A DNA stretch of 56,600 bases from Ruminococcaceae bacterium UBA6434 (GTDB lineage Bacteria; Bacillota; Clostridia; Oscillospirales; Acutalibacteraceae), in assembly GCA_002437245.1 (NCBI GenBank), contig DJOQ01000036.1, positions 39,293 to 95,892 of the forward strand, written 5' to 3'. Made by a program: the position numbers and the translations under genes. A model generated the notes under the pieces. It did not search any database. It worked only from the letters and a program-made list of their open reading frames with translations, and was not told the DNA's origin. Positions within the stretch are counted from its first letter, which is position 1. Each line of letters starts with the position of its first letter. This document shows, piece after piece, positions 9,156 to 17,033 of the stretch.

Positions 9156-11720
9156 ATGAAACTGCTGGTTTTGGACGGGAACAGTATTATTAACCGTGCC
9201 TTTTACGGAATAAAGCTTCTTACAACCAAGGATGGTAGATATACCAATGCCATTTATGGGTTTATGAATATATTTTATAAGCTGTGCGACGAGGTTCATC
9301 CCGACAGCGTTGCGTTCGCTTTCGATTTAAAGGCGCCCACATTCAGGCACAAAATGTATGATGAGTATAAGGCGGGACGTAAGCCTATGCCGCCTGAGCT
9401 TGCGGAACAGATGCCCGTTCTTAAAGAACTGCTTAAGGCGCTCGGATATAAGATGGTAACAAAAGAAGGGTATGAGGCCGACGATATTCTCGGCACTCTT
9501 GCTTTTTCCTGTAAGGACGGAGACGAATGCTATATTGCCACAGGAGACCGTGACAGTTTACAGCTTGTCGGTGATAATGTAAAGGTATTGCTTGCGTCAA
9601 CAAAAATGGGCAGACCCGAGACCAATATTTACGATATTAAAAGAATTAAAGATGATTACGGTGTTACTCCTCATCAATTGATTGACATTAAGGCGCTTAT
9701 GGGAGACAGCTCCGATAATATCCCCGGAGTTTCGGGTGTCGGGCAAAAAACGGCTCAGAGTCTTATTTCCGAGTTCGGTTCAATACAGAATATTTATGAT
9801 AACATTGATACTATTGACATAAGGGAATCTTTACGCAATAAGTTGAAAAACGATAAAGACTCGGCTTTTATGAGCTATAAGCTCGGCGAAATTTGTAAAA
9901 GTGTTCCGATTGAGACCGATTACTCTTTTTATGTTCCGGACGGGGGAGACAAGAGTGAGGCTTTGTCTGTTTTGCGGTCTCTTGAAATGTATAAACTGAT
10001 AGACAAAATCGGCTTAAATACCGCCACGAATAGCGTTAAGTCAGAAAATACCGCTGTAAAGGAATATAAAAGGGTAAACAGCTTAAATAAATTTTCGTTA
10101 AAAGCAAATAAGATTTACTTTGTATACTCTGTTAAAGACGGTAGATTTGAAAATCTTGTCGCTTGCAACGGCAATGTCATATGTGAAGTGAATACTGAGA
10201 ATGACAGCGAGGTCGAAGCCTTTATAAACATTCTTGAGGACGAAAACACAGAAAAATATACTTTTAATATAAAGCCGCTGTATGCATATGCATTTTCTCA
10301 CGGATTTGAGATTAAAAATGTAAAAATGGATTTAATGCTCGCGGCGTATCTGCTCAATCCGTCGGCTAAGGATTATGACATTGAAAAATTGGCGGCAGAG
10401 TACAATGTGTACTATGAATCCGACGGGGGATTTTCGGCACTCTCCGAAACAGTATATCCTCTTACGGTGAAACTTTCTGCATTGTTGGAGGAAAGAGATC
10501 AAACAGAACTTTTAAACAGCATTGAATTGCCGTTGGCAGAGGTTCTTGCCTCTATGGAAAAAATCGGTGTTAAAGTAGATAAAAGCGGCATTGAAGCTTT
10601 CGGAGATATGCTCGGTGAGAGAATAAAAGAACTGCAGAGTCGCATATATGAACTTGCCGGGGAAGAATTTAACATAAATTCTCCGAAACAGCTCGGCGAA
10701 ATTCTTTTTGTTAAGCTTGCCATACCGACTAAAAAGAAAACAAAAAGCGGATTTTCCACAAATGCCGAGGTTCTCGAAAAACTTGCCGATGATTATGAAA
10801 TCGTCAATCTTATTTTGGAGTACAGAACCTACACAAAGCTGAAGTCCACATATTGTGACGGCTTGCTTAAAGAAATAGCCGCCGACGGACGAATCCACTC
10901 GACGTTTAATCAGACCGAGACAAGAACCGGTCGTATTTCGTCTACAGAACCGAACCTTCAGAATATTCCTGTCAGGACAGAACTCGGCAGGGAAATGAGA
11001 AAGTTCTTCATCGCCGATGACGGTAAAGTATTTGTCGATGCGGATTATTCGCAGATAGAATTAAGGGTTCTCTCTGATATTGCCGATGACAAAGCTATGA
11101 TTGATGCGTTCAATAACGGCGATGACATTCATGCTATTACGGCGTCGCAGGTATTTAAAATGCCCTTGCAAATGGTAACTCCGCTTATGAGAAGTCGTGC
11201 CAAAGCGGTTAATTTCGGTATAGTGTACGGTATAGGTGCATTTTCTTTGGCAAAGGATATAGGCGTCAGCAGAGCTGAGGCTGACCGATATATTAAGGAC
11301 TATCTGCACCATTATTCCGGTGTTGACCGATATATGAACGAAGTCGTAGAAGAAGCCAAAAAGAACGGATATGTCAAAACCTTGTTCGGGAGACGCAGGT
11401 ATCTTCCGGAACTCTCTTCTTCAAACGGTATGCTGAGAGCATTTGGCGAGAGGGTGGCAAGAAATATGCCGATACAGGGAACGGCTGCCGATATTATCAA
11501 AATTGCCATGATAAGGGTCTATACAAGACTTAAAGAAGAAAAACTTAACGCACGTCTGATATTACAGATTCACGATGAACTTATAGTAGAGGCTCCTGCC
11601 GATGAACAATCCAAGGCCGAATTGATTGTAAAAGAAGAAATGGAAAATGCCTGTAAGATGAAAGTTCTGTTAAAGAGCGATGCACATTCGGGAAAGAGCT
11701 GGTATGATGCCAAAGCGTAA
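9156..11720 (+). CDS. polA: DNA polymerase I
   Basis: The 854-residue family A polymerase has an N-terminal 5'-nuclease domain (roughly 1-290; GVSGVGQKTA helix-hairpin-helix near 190), a middle 3'-5' exonuclease-fold domain (~300-460) and a polymerase domain. Motif A is DADYSQIELR with catalytic Asp630, motif B is RSRAKAVNFGIVYG, and motif C is QIHDELIVEAP with Asp807. The exonuclease residues are absent: no DTET-like ExoI block is seen, and the ExoII region reads FNIKPLY where E. coli has NLKYD. Proofreading is therefore probably lost, as in several Gram-positive Pol I enzymes. It fills gaps and removes RNA primers and repair flaps. The start has TTAGGAG upstream, and rimI overlaps its end. 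Confidence 0.97.
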   Translation: MKLLVLDGNSIINRAFYGIKLLTTKDGRYTNAIYGFMNIFYKLCDEVHPDSVAFAFDLKAPTFRHKMYDEYKAGRKPMPPELAEQMPVLKELLKALGYKMVTKEGYEADDILGTLAFSCKDGDECYIATGDRDSLQLVGDNVKVLLASTKMGRPETNIYDIKRIKDDYGVTPHQLIDIKALMGDSSDNIPGVSGVGQKTAQSLISEFGSIQNIYDNIDTIDIRESLRNKLKNDKDSAFMSYKLGEICKSVPIETDYSFYVPDGGDKSEALSVLRSLEMYKLIDKIGLNTATNSVKSENTAVKEYKRVNSLNKFSLKANKIYFVYSVKDGRFENLVACNGNVICEVNTENDSEVEAFINILEDENTEKYTFNIKPLYAYAFSHGFEIKNVKMDLMLAAYLLNPSAKDYDIEKLAAEYNVYYESDGGFSALSETVYPLTVKLSALLEERDQTELLNSIELPLAEVLASMEKIGVKVDKSGIEAFGDMLGERIKELQSRIYELAGEEFNINSPKQLGEILFVKLAIPTKKKTKSGFSTNAEVLEKLADDYEIVNLILEYRTYTKLKSTYCDGLLKEIAADGRIHSTFNQTETRTGRISSTEPNLQNIPVRTELGREMRKFFIADDGKVFVDADYSQIELRVLSDIADDKAMIDAFNNGDDIHAITASQVFKMPLQMVTPLMRSRAKAVNFGIVYGIGAFSLAKDIGVSRAEADRYIKDYLHHYSGVDRYMNEVVEEAKKNGYVKTLFGRRRYLPELSSSNGMLRAFGERVARNMPIQGTAADIIKIAMIRVYTRLKEEKLNARLILQIHDELIVEAPADEQSKAELIVKEEMENACKMKVLLKSDAHSGKSWYDAKA

Positions 11721-12168
11721 TGATAACGAAAACTTGTCGTTTCACTTTATGTCGGAAGATGATGTTATACCGGTGTATGAGCTTGAAAAAGAGTGTTTCA
11801 GCGTGCCGTGGAGTATTAAATCAATTTCCGAAGAACTCCAAAATGCGAATGCACGGTTTATTTTGGTTGAAATCAACGGCGAAACGGCAGGCTATGTCGG
11901 CTCATACTTTGTTTCCGGCGAAGTGTATATAACCAATGTCGCTGTAAAAAACAAATACAGAAGAAAAGGTGTGGCTGTTGGCTTGCTCTCGAAGCTTATC
12001 GATTTGGCAAAAGAGGCAAAATCAGAATTTGTCTCTCTTGAAGTCAGGTGTTCAAATACACCGGCAATATCGCTTTACGGTAAGTTGGGTTTTGAAAAAT
12101 TAGGCGTCAGGAAAAATTTTTACGAAAATCCGCGTGAAGATGCGTTGATAATGACAAAATATTTATAA
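11704..12168 (+). CDS. rimI: Ribosomal protein alanine N-acetyltransferase (GNAT)
   Basis: This ~154-residue GNAT acetyltransferase has the acetyl-CoA loop KNKYRRKGVAVGLL and the EVRCSNTPAISLYGKLGFEK block typical of RimI, which acetylates the N-terminus of ribosomal protein S18 or similar targets. The frame opens at 11680, but the tandem ATGs at 11704 and 11707, with GGAAAG upstream, are a better start. The gene overlaps the polA stop, so the two are translationally coupled. Position just upstream of tsaD is common and supports the name, although the substrate is inferred. Confidence 0.85.
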   Translation: MMPKRNDNENLSFHFMSEDDVIPVYELEKECFSVPWSIKSISEELQNANARFILVEINGETAGYVGSYFVSGEVYITNVAVKNKYRRKGVAVGLLSKLIDLAKEAKSEFVSLEVRCSNTPAISLYGKLGFEKLGVRKNFYENPREDALIMTKYL

Positions 12169-12212
12169 GAAACAACTGAACGTCAGTCTTTTTAATGGAA
12201 TGTGGTGATTTA

Positions 12213-13226
12213 ATGTTAATTCTCGGAATAGAAAGCTCTTGCGACGAAACTGCGGCTGCCGTTGTAGAAAACGGCAGAAAAACAGTTTCATCGGTAGTGG
12301 CGACACAGATTGAAAAACATAAAATATTCGGCGGTGTAGTGCCTGAAATAGCTTCAAGAATGCACACTGAAGCAATATGTGCGGTTACAAAACAAGCGTT
12401 ATCCGACGCAAATTGCAAAATGTCAGATATTGATGCCATAGCAGTAACCTATGCACCGGGGCTGATAGGCGCATTACTTGTCGGCGTAAATTACGCAAAG
12501 GGTTTGTCTCTTTCGTCCGGAGTGCCGTTGGTTCCCGTACATCATCTTCGTTCTCATATTGCCGCCAATTATTTAACATATGAGGATTTAAAACCGCCGT
12601 TTTTATGCCTTGTTGTCTCAGGTGGAAATACATTGATAACAGAAGTTAAGGATTATACTGATTTTAAAATTCTCGGCAGAACGCGAGACGATGCGGCGGG
12701 TGAGGCGCTTGATAAGGCTGCACGTACATTGGGACTTGATTATCCGGGCGGCGTGAATCTTGACAAAATTGCAAAGAGCGGAAATCCCGACTCATATAAA
12801 TTTCCAAGACCGCACGTTGACGGTTCGCCGCTTGATTTCAGCTTTTCGGGGCTTAAAACTTCGGTAATCAACCTGATTCATAATGCGGAACAAAAAGGAG
12901 AGACTGTCAGCGTACCCGATGTCGGAGCGTCGTTCTTAAAGGCTGTTGTGGATTCTTTGGAAGACAATGTCAGAAAAGCTCTTGACTCTACCGGATACGA
13001 AAAGCTTGTTTTGGCAGGCGGTGTTTCCGCTAATTCTGTTTTGAGAGAACGTATGCTCTCTCTTGCAAAAGAGAAAAATATAAAAATCTATTTTCCCGAG
13101 CTTTCGCTGTGCGGAGACAACGCGGCAATGGTCGGGGCGCAAGGGTATTTTGAATACGTTTCCGGCACTCGCGGCGATATGACATTAAATGCCAAAGCAA
13201 CGCTTGATATCGACAATGTTCAATAA
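12213..13226 (+). CDS. tsaD: tRNA threonylcarbamoyladenosine transferase TsaD
   Basis: This 337-residue ASKHA-fold protein transfers the threonylcarbamoyl group to A37 of ANN-decoding tRNAs, working with TsaB and TsaE. It has the N-terminal ILGIESSCDETAAAV block, the metal-binding HHLRSH motif (His111, His115), VSGGNT, and the C-terminal LCGDNAAMVG block. The frame opens at 12195, but GGTGAT four bases before the ATG at 12213, where the conserved protein begins, fixes the start. Its partners tsaE and tsaB are about 30 kb away in this window. Confidence 0.96.
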   Translation: MLILGIESSCDETAAAVVENGRKTVSSVVATQIEKHKIFGGVVPEIASRMHTEAICAVTKQALSDANCKMSDIDAIAVTYAPGLIGALLVGVNYAKGLSLSSGVPLVPVHHLRSHIAANYLTYEDLKPPFLCLVVSGGNTLITEVKDYTDFKILGRTRDDAAGEALDKAARTLGLDYPGGVNLDKIAKSGNPDSYKFPRPHVDGSPLDFSFSGLKTSVINLIHNAEQKGETVSVPDVGASFLKAVVDSLEDNVRKALDSTGYEKLVLAGGVSANSVLRERMLSLAKEKNIKIYFPELSLCGDNAAMVGAQGYFEYVSGTRGDMTLNAKATLDIDNVQ

Positions 13227-13233
13227 CTTTTGC

Positions 13234-13264
13234 CATATCATTAAGTGATGCTTGTCATATCATT
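13234..13264 (+). repeat. Direct repeat upstream of the pckG promoter
   Basis: CATATCATT occurs at 13234-13242 and again at 13256-13264, a 22-base period (about two helical turns). It lies 64-94 bases upstream of the -35 of the pckG promoter. It could be a tandem operator; no known regulator is identifiable. Confidence 0.4.
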
Positions 13265-13327
13265 TCTATTTGTTTATTGTTCATCAAAAATACGATAAAT
13301 ATTGACAACTATTTAACACTTTTTCAC

Positions 13328-13356
13328 TTGTCAGAATGAAAGATTTAGACTATAAT
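13328..13356 (+). promoter_or_regulatory. Promoter of pckG
   Basis: TTGTCA (13328-13333), 17 bases, TATAAT (13351-13356). The predicted start near 13363 leaves an ~89-nt leader. A TTGACA at 13302-13307 has no matching -10. Confidence 0.8.
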
Positions 13357-13362
13357 TATTCA

Positions 13363-13451
13363 TAATGACGGAGGTTGGGGAAACCCTGAAAATCCGTCTG
13401 AATCAGTTAAATATTTCGGCTGTGCCGAATTAGTTAAAAGGAGATAATACT
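13363..13451 (+). promoter_or_regulatory. Structured 5' leader of pckG
   Basis: The leader can form two hairpins. The first pairs GACGGA (13367-13372) with TCCGTC (13393-13398) and has an inner GGTT/AACC pairing. The second pairs TTCGGC (13415-13420) with GCCGAA (13424-13429) around a TGT loop. The ribosome site AAAGGAG follows just before the ATG. I do not recognise a known riboswitch class, and no terminator-like T tract is present, so translational or stability control is more likely than attenuation. Confidence 0.45.
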
Positions 13452-15242
13452 ATGGCAGCACTTACAACTAACAAAAGCATTTTGTCATGGATTGACGAAA
13501 AAGCAGCTCTTGTTAAGCCTGATGAGATCATTTGGATCGACGGCAGCGAAGAGCAGCTCGAAAAGCTTCGTGAAGAAGCTTGCAAGTCAGGTGAGATGCG
13601 TAAATTAAATGAGGATTTACTTCCGGGATGCCTGTATCACAGAACAGCTCCCAACGATGTTGCTCGTGTTGAAGACAGAACTCTTATCTGCTCAAAGAAA
13701 GAGGAAGATGCCGGCCCTACAAACCATTGGATGGAGCCCGGCAAAGCATATGAAATGCTCTATGATATAGCAAAAGACAGCTATAAGGGCAGAGCAATGT
13801 ATGTAATCCCTTATTCAATGGGTCCCGTAGGTTCACCGCTCGCTAAGGTAGGCATTGAGCTTACCGATTCAATTTATGTTGTTCTTAACATGGCAATTAT
13901 GACAAGAGTCGGCAAGAAAGTTCTTGACGTTCTCGGCGACAGCAACGACTGGGTTCGCGGACTTCATTGTAAATGCAATGTCGACCCCGAAAAGAGATGG
14001 ATTTGCCAGTTCCCCGAGGACAACACAATTATTTCCGTTAACTCGGCTTACGGCGGGAACGTTCTTCTCGGTAAAAAGTGCTTTGCACTTCGTATAGCTT
14101 CTTACCAGGGTAAGAACGAAGGCTGGCAGGCAGAGCATATGCTTATCCTCGGTATTGAAAATCCGAAGGGCGAAGTTAAATATATTTGTGCGGCTTTCCC
14201 ATCGGCTTGCGGCAAGACCAACCTTGCAATGCTTATTCCGCCGGAGGGATATCGTAAAAAAGGCTATAAGGTTTGGACTGTCGGTGATGACATTTCTTGG
14301 ATTAAGAAGGGCGAGGACGGCAGACTTTATGCTATCAACCCTGAAAACGGTTTCTTTGGTGTTGCACCCGGAACCAACGATAAATCAAACCCGAATGCTC
14401 TTGCTTCTACAAAGAAAGGCGCAATCTTTACCAACGTAGCATTGAATCTTGACAATAACACCGTTTGGTGGGAGGGCCTTGATAAGAATCCGCCCGTTAA
14501 TGCAGAAGAATGGACAGGCAAAAAGGTTAACGGCGTAGAGTGGAAAGCAGAGGGCAAAAACCTTGCTCATCCGAACAGCCGTTTCACTGCTCCCGCAAGA
14601 AACTGCCCGTGCCTCAGCAAAGAGTTTGACAATCCGAACGGCGTTCCGATTTCCGCATTTGTATTCGGTGGCAGACGCGCTAAGCTCGCTCCGCTTGTAT
14701 ATCAGTCAAGAGACTGGAACCACGGCGTATTTGTAGGCGCTACAATGGCTTCGGAGACAACAGCTGCAGCTGCCGGTGCTGTCGGTGTAGTTCGTCGTGA
14801 TCCTATGGCTATGCTTCCGTTCTGCGGCTACAATATGGCTGATTATTGGCAGCATTGGATTGATATCGGTGCTACTCTTGACCCCGATAAAGCTCCGAAG
14901 ATATTTAATGTTAACTGGTTCAGAAAAGACGACGAGGGTAACTTTATGTGGCCCGGATTCGGCGATAACCTTCGCGTTCTCGAATGGATCATTAAGCGCT
15001 GCGAGGGCAAGGTTGACGCTCAGGAAACAGCTATCGGTTATATTCCTTATGCAAAGGATATTAACATTGAAGGTCTTGAAGGTGAAGTTTCACTCGAGTC
15101 ACTTGAAAAGATTCTCGATGTAGATAAGGACCTTTGGAAAGAAGAAGCAGATGGCATTGAAGAGTTCTTCAAGAAATTCGGCAATAAACTTCCCAAGGAG
15201 CTTAAAGAGAGCCTCGAAACTCTTAAGGCAAACCTTAAATAA
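13452..15242 (+). CDS. pckG: Phosphoenolpyruvate carboxykinase (GTP)
   Basis: The 596-residue protein is the GTP-dependent PEPCK type, which interconverts oxaloacetate and phosphoenolpyruvate with GTP/GDP. The kinase-1a loop FPSACGKTNLAM (residues 249-260) contains the reactive Cys253 found only in the GTP family. The nucleotide-binding and metal regions (TVGDDISWI) and the guanine-binding C-terminal half (NWFRKDDEGNF) are present. In fermenting Clostridia the enzyme often runs toward oxaloacetate to feed fumarate/succinate formation; that direction here is inferred. The start has AAAAGGAG upstream. Codon use looks highly optimised, consistent with strong expression, and the gene has its own promoter and terminator. 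Confidence 0.96.
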   Translation: MAALTTNKSILSWIDEKAALVKPDEIIWIDGSEEQLEKLREEACKSGEMRKLNEDLLPGCLYHRTAPNDVARVEDRTLICSKKEEDAGPTNHWMEPGKAYEMLYDIAKDSYKGRAMYVIPYSMGPVGSPLAKVGIELTDSIYVVLNMAIMTRVGKKVLDVLGDSNDWVRGLHCKCNVDPEKRWICQFPEDNTIISVNSAYGGNVLLGKKCFALRIASYQGKNEGWQAEHMLILGIENPKGEVKYICAAFPSACGKTNLAMLIPPEGYRKKGYKVWTVGDDISWIKKGEDGRLYAINPENGFFGVAPGTNDKSNPNALASTKKGAIFTNVALNLDNNTVWWEGLDKNPPVNAEEWTGKKVNGVEWKAEGKNLAHPNSRFTAPARNCPCLSKEFDNPNGVPISAFVFGGRRAKLAPLVYQSRDWNHGVFVGATMASETTAAAAGAVGVVRRDPMAMLPFCGYNMADYWQHWIDIGATLDPDKAPKIFNVNWFRKDDEGNFMWPGFGDNLRVLEWIIKRCEGKVDAQETAIGYIPYAKDINIEGLEGEVSLESLEKILDVDKDLWKEEADGIEEFFKKFGNKLPKELKESLETLKANLK

Positions 15243-15255
15243 TTCAAAATTTTTT

Positions 15256-15291
15256 AATCACCGCACAGTTATTACTGTGCGGTGATTTTTT
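15256..15291 (+). terminator. Terminator of pckG
   Basis: A perfect 14-bp stem (15256-15269 with 15274-15287) with a TATT loop is followed by a T run, just after the pckG stop. Confidence 0.92.
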
Positions 15292-15336
15292 ATGCATATT
15301 TAAATTGACAGCGCAGAAAGGAGGTAAAAGAAACAA

Positions 15337-15440
15337 AAGGCTAAAGAGCATTAGCTCAGGACAAGCCTTCAAGGTTCAAGCGCTTAAGTCCGGCAAGGCG
15401 GGTTTACATAGATACATCACATCGGGAAAGGTGGTGATGT
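15337..15440 (+). ncRNA. Candidate structured RNA element, class not identified
   Basis: No credible gene lies in the 565 bases between pckG and the next CDS. This part folds well. AAGGCT (15337-15342) pairs with AGCCTT (15364-15369), enclosing GAGC/GCTC around an ATTA loop. A second hairpin pairs 15414-15423 with 15430-15440 (10 bp, one bulged G) around a GGGAAA loop. Further AAGGC copies at 15395-15399 and 15451-15455 could compete for the same GCCTT arm. A GGAGG at 15320-15324 precedes no good ORF. The layout brings to mind clostridial structured RNAs such as raiA, but I cannot assign it. It may be the 5' part of one transcript ending at the 15613-15643 terminator. Confidence 0.5.
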
Positions 15441-15457
15441 TGAAATGCTCAAGGCAA

Positions 15458-15567
15458 TAAAAAAGCCGTCCAGTATATACTGAACAGCTTTGTTAAAAAG
15501 ATTACTTTGCACTTCGAAATTTTGATGAGGTAATCTAAAGGTTATAATAGCAAGTGACCTTGCTACA
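15458..15567 (-). ncRNA. Antisense-type small RNA with consensus promoter and terminator
   Basis: A minus-strand RNA of about 110 nt is predicted from a perfect promoter (15574-15602) to a hairpin terminator (15491 down to 15462) followed by TTTTTT (15464-15459). The two imperfect positions of that stem are C-A mismatches on the plus strand but G-U pairs on the minus strand, so the stem is selected in the minus-strand RNA. The RNA is antisense to the 3' part of the plus-strand element and to the hydrophobic ORF remnant at 15541-15609. This is the arrangement of type I toxin-antitoxin loci. Confidence 0.7.
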
Positions 15568-15609
15568 CTTGCTATTATAGCTGTTCTAAATTTATTTGTC
15601 AAGAAAAAA
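15541..15609 (+). pseudogene. Possible remnant of a small hydrophobic type I toxin ORF
   Basis: From 15541 the plus strand encodes a 23-residue hydrophobic stretch, beginning VIIASDLATL and ending in VKKK, the pattern of a short membrane toxin. An SD-like GAGGT lies at 15527-15531, but the codon where ATG is expected reads AAG/AGG. The stop TGA at 15611 is one base out of frame behind an A7 run. Both defects suggest decay, although a non-standard start or sequencing error in the homopolymer cannot be excluded. The coding stretch contains a 14-bp inverted repeat (15543-15556 with 15566-15579) that overlaps the antisense promoter. Confidence 0.35.
15574..15602 (-). promoter_or_regulatory. Perfect SigA promoter of the antisense RNA
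   Basis: On the minus strand, TTGACA (15602-15597), exactly 17 bases, then TATAAT (15579-15574): full consensus at both hexamers. No minus-strand ORF of quality follows, so it drives a non-coding RNA. Confidence 0.85.
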
Positions 15610-15612
15610 ATG

Positions 15613-15643
15613 ATAAAGCCCCTCTCGGGGCTTTATTTTTTTT
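15613..15643 (+). terminator. Terminator of the plus-strand RNA locus
   Basis: A 10-bp stem (15613-15622 with 15627-15636) with a TCTC loop is followed by eight T residues. It is a strong intrinsic terminator with no annotated gene immediately upstream on this strand, which itself argues for a transcript from 15.3-15.6 kb. From here to 15.77 kb I see only the promoter of the next gene. Confidence 0.92.
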
Positions 15644-15768
15644 ATGGGAAAACGTCCAATTCGTCCCAAGATGGAACGGGGATGTTCTGCGCGGTAACTT
15701 TCTGTTTGTGCACACATATCCAAAATGTGTTCTGCTGTGAGTTTTGACTTTTATTTTGCACAATTATG

Positions 15769-15777
15769 TGTTATACT
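15769..15777 (+). promoter_or_regulatory. Extended -10 promoter of the metallophosphoesterase gene
   Basis: TGTTATACT is an extended -10 with the hexamer TATACT at 15772-15777. The -35 region (TTTTAT at 15749-15754) is weak. It lies about 30 bases before the chosen start at 15808. Confidence 0.5.
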
Positions 15778-15807
15778 TTTGACATAAAAATAGAAAGTTG
15801 GTGCGTT

Positions 15808-16974
15808 ATGGCTTCTCCGATAGGCAAAGCGAAAAACTTAAAATTCAAGAAAGACGGCACTTTTCGCATTATGCAGATAGCCGACACTCAAGATACAAAC
15901 ATCACGTCAAAAAATACTGTGGAATTTATCGGTAAAGCGCTTGACAGCGAAAAACCCGACCTTGTAGTGTTTACAGGCGACCAGATAAAAGGCTACGGCC
16001 TCAGCTTTGCCACGGGTAACCGTGATAAAAAGGTTGCCGAAGCAATACGCAATATCGTAGCACCCATTGCCGAAAGAAATATTCCGTTTACATTTGTATT
16101 CGGAAATCATGATGATCAGGCTTTCGGTATTTCCAAGGAAAAGCAGATGATAATTTACAAGAGCTTTCCTACCTGTCTTGCTGAACCGGGTGACCCTTCT
16201 ATCAGCGGATACGGTAACCATTACATAAATATTTTAAGCTCGGACGGCAAAAAAATATTGTTTAATATATATCTTATAGATTCACTTTCCGCAAGTCTTG
16301 ACGGTCATTGCAGTGCGGTTTCCTATGAACAGATTGCTTGGTACAAGAGCGTCAGAGATTATTTGAAAGACGAAACAGGGGACTACGTGCCGTCTTTAGT
16401 GTTCCAGCATATACCCGTACCGGAAATGTGGAATGTGCTGAAAGAAGTTCCTAAATCTCATAAGCCGCACGCTGTCGGATATAGGTCTCATTACGGAAAA
16501 TATTATTGGATAGATGAAAAATATCTGATTCCGGGCAACTGTGATTTCTTGCTTGAAACTCCGGCTACACCTGAGAAAAACAGCGGCGAATTTAATGCGG
16601 CGGCGGAAAAAGGCGATGTGCTTGCCATGTTTTTCGGTCATGACCATAATAACAGCTTTATTGCTCGTTATAAAAATGTTATTCTCGGTTATACACAGGG
16701 TTGCGGATTTAATGTTTACGGTCCCGATTTAAACAGAGGCGTGCGTGTAATTGACTTGGATGAAAACGATGTGCGAGAGTTTAAAACACACACGGTAATG
16801 TATAAAGACTTTTACACGGCAAAGGACTTACATGATAAACTGAAATATGCTTATTACAAATTTGCTCCGCCGAGTTTTGAATCCGTAATACCGCTTATAA
16901 AAAAAGGCGCGGTTGCAGGAGGCGTTGCGGCATTGGCGCTTGGTGCGGCAATTTGCATTAAACACAAAAAATAA
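15808..16974 (+). CDS. Metallophosphoesterase with a C-terminal membrane anchor
   Basis: This 388-residue calcineurin-like phosphoesterase resembles the Dcr2-type family. Motifs in order are IADTQDT (Asp26, with Gln28 where many relatives have His), TGDQIKG (Asp58), FGNHDDQ, FQHIPVPE and FFGHDHNN. The last ~25 residues form a single hydrophobic helix, AVAGGVAALALGAAICI, flanked by lysines, so the protein is probably tail-anchored with the catalytic domain in the cytoplasm. The substrate is unknown. The frame opens at ATG 15766, but that lies in the -10 region; ATG 15808 with AAAGTTGGTG upstream is better. The gene stands alone between its promoter and a terminator. Confidence 0.85.
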   Translation: MASPIGKAKNLKFKKDGTFRIMQIADTQDTNITSKNTVEFIGKALDSEKPDLVVFTGDQIKGYGLSFATGNRDKKVAEAIRNIVAPIAERNIPFTFVFGNHDDQAFGISKEKQMIIYKSFPTCLAEPGDPSISGYGNHYINILSSDGKKILFNIYLIDSLSASLDGHCSAVSYEQIAWYKSVRDYLKDETGDYVPSLVFQHIPVPEMWNVLKEVPKSHKPHAVGYRSHYGKYYWIDEKYLIPGNCDFLLETPATPEKNSGEFNAAAEKGDVLAMFFGHDHNNSFIARYKNVILGYTQGCGFNVYGPDLNRGVRVIDLDENDVREFKTHTVMYKDFYTAKDLHDKLKYAYYKFAPPSFESVIPLIKKGAVAGGVAALALGAAICIKHKK

Positions 16975-16992
16975 TATACGCAAAATGCACAC

Positions 16993-17022
16993 AAAAAACC
17001 TCGGTGTTAACCGAGGTTTTTT
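16993..17022. terminator. Bidirectional terminator
   Basis: A perfect 12-bp stem (16993-17004 with 17011-17022) with A6 and T6 arms lies between the convergent phosphoesterase and oxidoreductase genes. Confidence 0.92.
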
Positions 17023-17033
17023 GCCGATTTATA

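Noticed and set aside
15340..15392. tRNA-like pieces (TAGCTCAGG and GGTTCAAG) in the gene-free region
   Set aside because: The D-arm-like strands are in the wrong order (GAGC before GCTC), there is no acceptor stem and no anticodon arm, so this is not a tRNA.
15417..15602. 61-codon minus-strand ORF
   Set aside because: It starts at the -35 of the antisense promoter, so the RNA made from that promoter would not contain its start codon; it has no ribosome site and no recognisable family.
15766..15807. Upstream ATG for the metallophosphoesterase
   Set aside because: It overlaps the promoter -10 region and lacks a ribosome site; homology-like sequence begins at 15808.
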